DNA of 47,535 nucleotides from assembly GCF_001949145.1 (NCBI RefSeq), contig NW_019091372.1:480516-528050 (forward strand). Direction: 5' to 3'. Origin of the DNA: Acanthaster planci. Lineage: Eukaryota > Echinodermata > Asteroidea > Valvatida > Acanthasteridae. Made by a program: the position numbers and the translations under genes. Shown here one piece after another: positions 12,201-20,097 of the stretch (position 1 is its first letter; each line of letters opens with the position of its first letter). A model generated the notes under the pieces. That model was given only the letters and a program-made list of their open reading frames with translations, was not told the origin of the DNA and made no database searches.

Positions 12201-13897
12201 TAAACCACTCCTAAGGAACACTGCCCTCTTCTTTGTTAAGTCTTTGCTGACTTGATGTACTTACAAGAGACGGGGCTGTCAAGCCACGAGCCTTGCGCAG
12301 TATTCCATCATGAAATAAGACCAGCAAGTTGGAAAGGGAAAACACTGTTGATGGAAGTTTAACTTTAATCAGTTGACAGATATGCAAAGAGGGGATTAGG
12401 CCCCCTAGGCAGAAAACATTTCAGGCGATAATTACTAAGTGTGCATGTGCATGACGCACAGTGTTGGATTCTGCATGGATATGTCAACTGGTCGACGCAG
12501 TATAATGATCACATGAGATGTATATGTAGCCTGGAAATAGTTCCATGTATGGACGCCGCTCGACACCCTGCGCACCAACCCTATAAGACTGGTCTGAAAA
12601 ATTCAAAGTGTTTTCTGTGTAAACGACTTGGTTTTTTCCCTCCTAATTTGAACTTTCTTGACTTTTTTTTTGCTTTCTGACGGCTAACAAGGCTTATGCT
12701 TCACTGTAGGGAATAGTTACTGGCGTCTGTATATGGAACGTTTACCTGTAGGCTTGTAGGTACACAATGGAATTAATCTCTTTTGGAAGAGGTGTGGTTC
12801 TTAGAACTCACCGGTTCTTCTAAGAACCACACCTCTTCCAAAAGAGATTAATTTTATGGTGTACCCGTAAACCTACATCTCATGTAACTTCCACCACGCA
12901 AAAGCGGCAGCTTCAAATTACATTGTACCATGATTATGCTTCACAATCGCTTCACAGACATGACAGATCTTGACATCCATGACATGACATCATATCAAGA
13001 GTCTGTTTTCTTTTCATTTTAGACCTACATGTACATTCATGACTGACAACTGACTGACAAAAGTGACATTAGGCATACAAGAAATCTTGTTTGTCTTACC
13101 AAACTCTGCTACAACTGTGTCAACATTTACTGCACCTGTTGAATTCACACCAAAGAGGAAGTTACAATTCACAGTTTACCAACCCTAGATCAGTGTGGAT
13201 GTTCGGAACAACCTTGGCTGCAAACATGGAGGAAGGAATACGAGTACAACTTAACTGTAGGGAAGCCATGCATGCCATGGCACCGGTAGGGAGTCCAGTA
13301 AAACGGCGTCTCTAAATTTTATATCTGAAAGCGTGTAAAAGGGTTTGTTGTGGTTTGTGGCTTAACTACAGACGTTTGTCCAACTCTGGCATGTCTAGAA
13401 GTAGAACCGATCAACCGATGAGGAATAAGACTCCATGTGGTTCAAATATATTGATGAAAATAAAACTTGTGTCCACCCCAAAAAGTGACGGACTGATTAC
13501 ACCTAATTTTAATAACAAAAAAAATTGACAACTTCGTTATACTTACAGTTATTGAGCTAATTTTTATACCATTCAATTTCTTTCGAAATTCTCTTTCCAA
13601 TGGTACTAAATTTGTGGGGCTCAAAAAAAAAAAAAAATTGAAAAGGGCCGGACTCCCTAGCACCGGCCTGATCTTGGTCATGTTGGTTATTTGATTATCA
13701 TGATTATGCCTAAGTAACGTTACATTTCCGTTTTACTTACCGGGAAGGAGATACGAAAACACCCTGAAGGTCTTCTCGATCTGTGACACTATCTCCGGAT
13801 TTTCAGAAACCCAATTTTCATACCACTTCCACGTCTGTTTGTATCTCTCAAAAATAACTTCCCAAGTTTTGCAGGCACTGCTGGAAGACGCCTCCAT
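6248..13897 (-). CDS. PEX16: PEX16, peroxisomal membrane biogenesis protein (complete, 10 exons)
   Basis: Integral membrane protein that, with PEX3, inserts peroxisomal membrane proteins. Minus-strand exons: 13741-13897 (ATG), 13100-13135, 12265-12344, 11744-11877, 10436-10671, 9624-9797, 9140-9197, 8397-8516, 7053-7117, 6248-6309 (TAA). They sum to 1122 nt (373 aa) with matching phases; human PEX16 is about 336 aa. Family motifs in order: FSYLL (47-51), [24 protein letters not shown] (124-133), [27 protein letters not shown] (274-282), [10 protein letters not shown] (321-330) and the C-terminal [13 protein letters not shown]. The extra length is mainly an extended N terminus and the linker after the LLLKHKAG segment. 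Exon 2 is only 36 nt. The exon 6 donor is the least certain: GT after 9624 keeps seven residues, GT after 9645 removes them, and both stay in frame. The introns carry many repeats, listed separately. Confidence 0.95.
7590..7760. repeat. Low-complexity G/C runs plus dispersed repeat copy in PEX16 intron 8
   Basis: Contains a T8G10 run, a C8 and a C10 run. The stretch CCTTCCCCAGGGAGAGGC with following bases to about 7700 matches, in inverse orientation, the stretch near 34825-34890 in the ZNF143 region. Edges uncertain. Confidence 0.55.
7843..7940. repeat. Degenerate fold-back element (family F copy)
   Basis: Contains GCTGTGGC, GGCTATGG, CACTATGGGAAAT and ATGGCTTCC in the same palindromic arrangement as the clearer copies near 9521 and 36681. 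It is the most diverged copy in the window. Confidence 0.4.
8335..8396. repeat. Short ATTCTACAA microsatellite at PEX16 exon 8 donor
   Basis: About five imperfect copies of a 9-10 base unit (ATTCTACAAA) directly against the exon 8 donor, so the first 60 bases of that intron are repeated TTTGTAGAAT in transcript sense. Confidence 0.75.
8671..8822 (+). repeat. Inverted-pair repeat, left copy (PEX16 intron 7)
   Basis: Positions 8704-8800 are the reverse complement of 9950-10046, with roughly 11 mismatches in 97 bases by eye. The inner end carries GGTCTTGTG units related to the CAAGACCAGG array of the other copy. Confidence 0.85.
9521..9605. repeat. Fold-back element, family F copy in PEX16 intron 6
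   Basis: Contains GGCTATGGGAACTGGC, CCATAGACTCGTGCGTAA and TTTCAAGCCGCAGCC followed by TTTGGACATGGCC, the same order as the copy at 36681-36765. It ends about 20 bases from the exon 6 donor. Confidence 0.75.
9879..10110 (-). repeat. Inverted-pair repeat, right copy (PEX16 intron 5) with CAAGACCAGG array
   Basis: 9950-10046 pairs with 8704-8800. Next to it, about 9880-9955, lies an imperfect tandem array of 10-11 base units (ACAAGACCAGG type). Together with the left copy it brackets PEX16 exons 6 and 7. Confidence 0.85.
10137..10310 (+). repeat. Dispersed repeat family R, copy 1 (PEX16 intron 5)
   Basis: Begins GCCTCGAGCAC, passes GTTGAAAAGAGC, GCGATGCGACTGCAACGCTTG, ACCAAAGGAGCC and ends AAATAGCGCCCTCT. 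The same ordered blocks occur at 14222, 22240 and, inverted, at 38865. Non-coding; a short interspersed or non-autonomous DNA element. Confidence 0.75.
10866..11352. mobile_element. Non-autonomous hAT-like element with 8-bp target duplication (PEX16 intron 4)
   Basis: The 487-bp element begins TTGGGCTG and ends CAGCCCTA, imperfect terminal inverted repeats of CAGGGCTG type. It is flanked on both sides by the same octamer AGTGGAAA (10858-10865 and 11353-11360). Inside are many GAATATTCG palindromes and no coding frame. An 8-bp duplication with CAGGG-type ends is characteristic of hAT transposons. A related, partly matching copy lies at about 45372-45722. Confidence 0.85.
12771..12853. repeat. 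Perfect 36-bp hairpin in PEX16 intron 2
   Basis: Arms 12771-12806 and 12818-12853 are exact reverse complements with an 11-base loop (12807-12817). Beyond the arms, weaker pairing (GTAGGT against ACCTAC) extends outward to about 12755 and 12875. No mismatch suggests a young fold-back insertion or selection on the structure. Confidence 0.92.
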
Positions 13898-14221
13898 CTT
13901 GGTTTACCCTTAGACTGGTACCCTTTATGCTTCGACCTTGTGATCCCGTGGAATGTACGAAAGAAATAAGACCAGGGATTGTCAAATGACAGTTTGCAAA
14001 CATCGGTTTTGTTTCACTCTTGGCTTCGATTGACTTAGACGCAATGTCGCTGTTACAGAACAAGAGATCATTTTCTACAAGTAAATCTAAAACAGAAATC
14101 AAACGTACTATAACTTGAGTGCACGTCTTGCCCCCAAAAAACCTAACCCTGGAAACATTATTTTTGTGAAGAGTCAGTTTGGATTGGTGCATGCGGCTAG
14201 TCTCCATCTTACACGGCTTAT

Positions 14222-14402
14222 TGGCCTCGAGCAGAAGCACCCCCTCGTCGGTTGAAAAGAGCCATCATGTTTGTCGATCGTGAACATTCATTTTGTCGGT
14301 AACGATGCGACCGTAACGCTTGCATTTCATAGTTGGTCGTGAACCAGCGAAGTTCAGTTCCGACCAAAGAAGTATCCGTTGCTAAGAAAATTACGCCCTC
14401 TT
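14222..14402 (+). repeat. Dispersed repeat family R, copy 2
   Basis: Shares CCTCGAGCAGAAGCACCCCC, GTTGAAAAGAGCC, AACGATGCGACCG, GAACCAGCGAAGTTC, GACCAAAG and the end ACGCCCTCT with copies 1, 3 and 4. Lies about 330 bases upstream of the PEX16 start. Confidence 0.75.
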
Positions 14403-15335
14403 TATAATTCACTTAGTTTGTGAAGAAGGTTTATAACCTTACTCGATTGAAATCCTACGGTGGCTTTTCTCTATGTGTTTTAACGTAATACCGACATGCG
14501 GTTTAAAGCCATGGAAAACGGAGGCACCGTTAATTTTTCTTCATTCAACACTTTAAAAATCACGTGTAGCAAACATATGAAGCAACTAGCCACAGAACGT
14601 AAAGCTATATAGAAATATATATATCTCTCTATGTACGTAATTAAATACTGAATTCAAGGGTCATTGTGCTGCATTCCGTGAGTTTGCTGACAGAATTCCG
14701 GCTATGAAACGACACTGCATTAATTATCTCAATTATTAAATCTATTTTCATACTCACTGCGGTGACGCAAATATAAACAGTAACTTTCTTGCTCTTTCAG
14801 ACACGACGTATGTACCTCATGAACTGGGCTGAAATGCTGCGACAAATTGCCATTTGTATTACACAATAATTCCGATCTGTTGATTATCACATTGTGAAAA
14901 TGTTTAATTATATCCACCTCCATTTTGTGGCGTCTTTTCGTACAGCTAAGTTTAACTTATATCATATACCATATCATTATATAAACGACATCATCCTCAA
15001 CGCCATATTGGCTATTTTTTTTTTTAAAGAAGATCGTCTCAAATAGAAAAGGTGCAGATGCAGACGTCAGCAGAAGTAACAGTGATTTGTGTGTCTTTCC
15101 CAACTGATCAGACAAGCAGGCCCAGTGTCGCGATGGAGCGATAAACCCATCAAGGGCGACCGCAAGCAGCCTCGATGAGCTGCGCTTTATAGCCACGGAC
15201 GATTATCATCTCGCCGGGTAGGCTAGCCGTGACGAGGTTGAGTACTCCGGTGTAAAAACAAGTCGAGAACCGTGGCGAGGAGCGAGCCTAGCGATGCAAA
15301 TCCCCTCGGATGGCGAATGACGATGAACACATGTC

Positions 15336-15679
15336 TACGTGGTCCACAAGGATTTTATTTACTCTTGTCGGTGCCGTAATTGTCTCCCGTATACGCGGTG
15401 GGCTTCATTAAACCGTTTTGCAATATACGAAATGCGTCTTTTATTTGTAAAAACAAAATAACAGAAACAAAGTATAAGAGAGGACAAGAGTAGATCAAAG
15501 CGAAACCTACGTGGTCCACAAGGATTTTATTTACGCTTGTCGGTGCCGTAATTGTCTCCCGTATACGCGGTGGGCTTCATTAAACCGTTTTGCAATATAC
15601 GAAATGCGTCTTTTATTTGTAAAAACAAAATAACAGAAACAAAGTATAAGAGAGGACAAGAGTAGATCAAAGCGAAACC
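15336..15679. repeat. 172-bp unit, two near-identical tandem copies
   Basis: Copies are 15336-15507 and 15508-15679. The only internal difference I see is TTACTCTTG against TTACGCTTG, plus the first base of the unit. No coding frame. Such identity points to a recent duplication, or to an assembly artefact. Confidence 0.93.
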
Positions 15680-16449
15680 AGACATGAAATACAAATGTAC
15701 ATGAAATGTACCGAGATTTGCAAGATTTGCGATTTCTGATTTTACATAGGCCTAAACCTGTCTGTTATAGGCCTGACAATTAAACTGCCTCCTTGACAGG
15801 AGAGCTTGTAACTTTACGACTAAAGGAATAAATGCTGCAAGCATCTTGCTTAGGAACACGCGTACGCACAGTTTGATTTCAAAACGATCTGCGGAGTAGA
15901 GCCCGTGCTTTATAGTTACAGCCTAGTAATTTTGATTTGAAGCAGACAGACACACTCACGTGATGTATTTATTTGATCATACGTAATTATGGGACTTTAC
16001 AACAAACGTTATCGGCTGATGGTCTCCTGGAACAGTGTAGACATTACTGCCGATAGTTAATGAAACAAGGAATATTGATTCATGTTGCAAAAGGCATTGA
16101 TTTCGACAACAGGATGTGAATTTTCAAGTTTCTGTACTGATAAACACGTTCATTGTAAGAGTCAAATACAAGTTAACTAAATAAGGCGTATGCTTATCTG
16201 CTGATATGCTGATTTTTCAAAATCATGTAAGCAGATTATTACGTGAAATCTCAGGTGCAATTTTATGAAGAAGAGATGATACACATGGGTGGAGATCGGG
16301 GGGGGCACATATCCCCCTTTGACCTGGGGGGGGGGGTTACCAACATCATCACCCACCCACTTTTCAAGTATGCACACCCTTTAAGCCTGCAACGCAGACA
16401 ACGCTCTTATACCGGAGTCATGATCTCACCTGGGACGGAGGCCGTGCTG

Positions 16450-16673
16450 CACTGCAAAAACTGGGGTGTTAAATTTAACACCCGTGGTGTTATCAGAGGA
16501 TTACACTAACATTTTCACTGGTGTTAAAAATTTTGGTGTTATTTGGTGTTACTTTCACTCCCTCCAGTGCATCGTAACACTTATAGGTGTTCTAGGTAAC
16601 ACCAATGGTGTTAAAGTAGCATCCTAGGGGTGGTCATATGATAACACCAAAAAGTGTTGATTTTTTGATAGTG
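16450..16673. mobile_element. MITE-like element built of GGTGTTA/TAACACC palindromes
   Basis: About fourteen copies of GTGTTA or TAACAC occur in both orientations, for example GGTGTTAAATTTAACACC. The outer ends CACTGCAAAAACTGG and ATTTTTTGATAGTG form rough inverted termini. Lies just downstream of the GPCR stop codon, so it may fall in that gene's 3' UTR. I could not find a clear target duplication. Confidence 0.65.
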
Positions 16674-16758
16674 TGAGGTTTCAGAAATCCCTCCCACACA
16701 CATTTGACAAGAAATCTCCGCCCATGATGGTACATAATGAAGTCCTGTCAGTCATTGT

Positions 16759-17895
16759 TCAGCTTTTCCAGCATCTCAAGGAGTTTATTTTCATCTCCAA
16801 TCTGTGCTGAATGTGGGTAAGATGTCTCGACAAATATACCCTATACTCATTTCCCCTCAGAGTGTAAACCAGCGTTGCAAATGAGCATTGGCTGACAGCA
16901 ACCATGGCGGTGATACCTATCATGGGCGGGGAGATTTCTAGAGAGCCGAAGGCATGCAAGTTGACCAGGACTATAGCGGGGGTCCAAGCCATCGTGAAGG
17001 TGCACGCATAGACGATGAACGACCGTCTCCGGGAATTCGAAGAAGTGCTCCTTGGGGTTGGCCGGCAAAAGTTCCGGGCCGACCGCGCTAGCGCAGTGCC
17101 TGTGCCAGACTGAGTGCTGGGGTTGGAAATCGTCTCGGTCGATAAGTGAATGTTGAAGACGACGTCTTGCTGTCTATCGACTGGGTTCTCCGGCTCTGTG
17201 ATCACCACAGTGGGCCTGGAGTTGATCTTACGTAGTTGTGTGAAGGCGAGGCGGATCACAGCAACGTTAGAGAGGGTTATGAAGCCAACATTTACTGCCA
17301 CTATTCCGTCAAAAAGTAGCATGGGAACCCACCAGTTTTGAAGGATAAAGGCAGGAAAGTTCACGGCTTCTTTGGTATTTGGTGCGGTGACAAGACGTAG
17401 GAAGACAAACGAGGCGACAGCAAGCGCAGATGCCCATGTAGCCATTACAGAAATTGCAAGGTAGCGATTGGTTCCCAGGCGAGGATACAAGAAAGGTTTG
17501 AACAATTTCAAGTTCTTGTCGGCTACCCAAACTGACGCACTGAGAAAGAATCCAGACAGGATAAACACGCAGGTGGAGACGATACCAGCGTTGATTTCCG
17601 CCGCTCTGATGTCTCGATGGCCCCGCAGGACGACCACATAAGCCACGGGCACCAAGACGGTGCAGAAAAGCAACTCCCCGACGCAGAGATTTACCAGGAA
17701 GAAGTTTGACACCGCTCTGAGTTGGCGATGCCTGATCGTGGTGAGTATGATCCACGAATAGCCGAGGGAGTTCAGGCCGACCACAATAGCGAGCACACCC
17801 TGAGCGATGTCTTGGATGACGGGGGGAAGACTCAACGCACCCCCGTCTGAGGAGGAATTCCCACGGCTGGTCTCTCCGGGCTCAGTCGACTGCAT
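16759..17895 (-). CDS. Intronless orphan rhodopsin-like GPCR
   Basis: A 378-aa seven-helix membrane receptor in one exon. ATG at 17895 is preferred (GCC before ATG); the eight codons upstream begin with TTG. Helices are at about 28-52, 63-88, 100-124, 142-166, 190-216, 292-314 and 324-345, with a long third inner loop (217-291). There is a possible N-glycosylation site at N13. Class A marks kept: GLN in TM1, AWTP (303-306) in place of CWxP in TM6, helix 8 with RGNEYR. Class A marks lost: Glu74 replaces the TM2 Asp, ADK (125-127) replaces DRY, ATLVY (340-344) replaces NPxxY, and the TM3 top and second outer loop have no cysteine pair. Ligand unknown. Such divergent intronless receptors are common in amphioxus and echinoderm expansions. 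Coupling by the normal DRY switch looks unlikely. Confidence 0.9.
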   Translation of the reverse strand: MQSTEPGETSRGNSSSDGGALSLPPVIQDIAQGVLAIVVGLNSLGYSWIILTTIRHRQLRAVSNFFLVNLCVGELLFCTVLVPVAYVVVLRGHRDIRAAEINAGIVSTCVFILSGFFLSASVWVADKNLKLFKPFLYPRLGTNRYLAISVMATWASALAVASFVFLRLVTAPNTKEAVNFPAFILQNWWVPMLLFDGIVAVNVGFITLSNVAVIRLAFTQLRKINSRPTVVITEPENPVDRQQDVVFNIHLSTETISNPSTQSGTGTALARSARNFCRPTPRSTSSNSRRRSFIVYACTFTMAWTPAIVLVNLHAFGSLEISPPMIGITAMVAVSQCSFATLVYTLRGNEYRVYLSRHLTHIQHRLEMKINSLRCWKS

Positions 17896-20097
17896 GGCGG
17901 ATACAAAATACCTGGTCAATCCTCACAGGCCATTTCAGTTCAGTACCCGAACAACTTATTATCTTGCTTGTTATTTTTTTCTCGTCATTCCTACTGTACA
18001 TTGTCTTACTGAATCCTCAAGCCGCTTATGATAAAATTGACCTTTAAGAATAACTCATTCAAATTAGCATAGTCTTTCAAACAGAATAAATATACACATA
18101 CTGTCAGTGATGAAGTGAAGCACTTTGGTCATTCAAACTAGCATAGTCTTTCAAACAGAATCAATATACACATACTGTCAGTGATGAAGTGAAGCACTTT
18201 GGTCACAATAGAAAGAGACAGTATGCTCCTCCATAAATGAAAAAGTAACCAAAAACGAAATATTCTGCCTTCTGCTGGAAAGACTTTTTCGTGTTGAGCA
18301 CAAAACGAGACCTCTTACAATGAAAGAAGAACACGTCGGAAGCTCTGACGTCAGCGGCGTTTTACCAAATGCACAGGTTGGTTCCAAGAACACTAACGAT
18401 GTAGTTTATACTACTTATGATGGAAGGGGCCACACTAAGAAACGACGATCTCGTGCAAACAGGAAAAATTACGATTTTAAAATCTTTTTTTAACAAAGCA
18501 CTAAAAAATTCCACTGAAATTAGAAGCTAATAGCCAAAAAGATTTAATGGGATTTTCTGCAGAAAAAACCCCGAACAAAGTCAGACAACATGAGAGAAAA
18601 TGAATCAAAGTCTCGCCCCTGTACATTTTCAATGGCCCGCTCACACTTCTTGCCGCCAAGGCCATTTGTTCGCATGCGTGCATAATAATGAATTTATTAG
18701 TGAAGAGGTCTATTGAAAAACGTCTCTTATGTAATTCAGGAAAAGCTTTTCCTAATCACGAGGTATAGCAACAGTGTCTTTAGTTAGGAGAACTCAAATT
18801 GTTATGTTCACGTGAATTGGAAGAACTCAGTGTACCAGATTTTGTTCAAATTTAACTCCCAAAAGGCTTTTTAAGGGGGACAGTTTGGTCTTGGGGAGAG
18901 GCTTAAAAGAGGATCTTTATGTAACATTTAAATGAACTTACATTTTACAAGCTTTTAGAACTTGAAGAAGGGGAAATGAAAAAGAACGTATTAAACAATC
19001 GCGTCTCTTATAACACTGTTTTAAAAATCGTTTTTGCTTCTTTTCGGGACCTCTTCCCTCAAAGCGCTTTAACCTGTGGATGTGTTAATGTGAAACATTT
19101 GCATGGACATGAATCCAAAGCGAGAATTAGACATTTTATTACTGAAAATGATGCTGCGTTTTTTGTGGGATGATGAATGTCTTTTTGAAATTCACCTCCA
19201 TTTCGAAAATCCGTTTGCCTCTAGAAAATCCACCGTAAATTTGTTCCAAACGTCACGAAAATCTTTTGCCATCCTACTGGCTAATGCAAATTTCAAGGTA
19301 TCATCGGGCACAATGTGGAACGTAAAGGCCTCCACTAAATCTAATCGGTCATTAAAAACCAAGGAATTATTCATTTATTTTCATTGGTTCAACACAATTG
19401 CAATTTACAATTCATTTTCAACTGCAGCACGGTAATTGAATGAGGGACACAGACGCCCCCGGTTGTCATGGAAACACTGCAGCAACTGCTCAGCTGCCAA
19501 TTCGTGATTCTCTTGACATTGGACAAATTAGAAACAAAAGATGCCGGTGTTGTGAGGAATTCGGATTAGCTGAAATCCGGCCTGTTTCTCTTCATTTTGT
19601 TCCTGTAATAGTCATGGGTCTGTAACGAATCTTCATGTTCATGATCACCCTCTGATCCATGGGCTGGAGCTGAGACGTTGTGTTTGGGGGCAGTTGTTAC
19701 CTACATTTGACAATAACTCCATATTCCACTGTTTCAAAATTTCGTGGGCGTCGTCGGGGGATGTTGAAGTGAGCACTAAGCATCCCCCCTCCCGACAATT
19801 TTGAGAAAATAAACGAACTGACTGGGTCAAAAAGACCACATTTACACCCATTTCTTTTATTGGCTGTCATTATTTCATGTGCAGTGGAGAATATCGTTGA
19901 TGGGGATTCCCCTAACTCTCGTTTATTGCGTCAAAACATAGGTGAGCCAAGCCTTGTTTGTTAAAATTGTCATTATATCATCTTGATTTTTAAAGCGCTA
20001 ATTTAGCCACGCGGGAATTTCCCTTAACAGTGTTCATTGAACAGGAAGTAACCGACATATATTCTCCTCCTTAATCACAAGCTGTTTACCAAGCCTC
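17896..20097. other. Spacer between divergent GPCR and Got1 genes
   Basis: Should contain both promoters. No conserved exon recognised. It holds a 74-bp tandem duplication just upstream of the GPCR, and one unassigned minus-strand 60-codon frame (19192-19374) that is described under findings and not called a gene. Confidence 0.55.
18056..18203. repeat. 74-bp tandem duplication upstream of the GPCR
   Basis: Units are 18056-18129 and 18130-18203, both reading CATTCAAA then AGCATAGTCTTTC, AACAGAAT, ATACACATACTGTCAGTG and AAGCACTTTGGT. Only about two differences. Starts 160 bases before the GPCR ATG, within likely promoter or 5' UTR sequence. Confidence 0.92.

Larger units (their letters stand above)
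13898..16758. other. Spacer upstream of PEX16 and downstream of the GPCR
   Basis: No gene recognised. Should contain the PEX16 promoter on the right of 13897 and the GPCR 3' UTR. It also holds family R copy 2, a 172-bp tandem duplication, G-rich runs at 16290-16335 and the GGTGTTA element at 16450-16673. Confidence 0.6.

Noticed and set aside
17896-17919. Eight extra N-terminal codons for the GPCR
   Set aside because: That extension starts at TTG; the first ATG with good context is at 17895.
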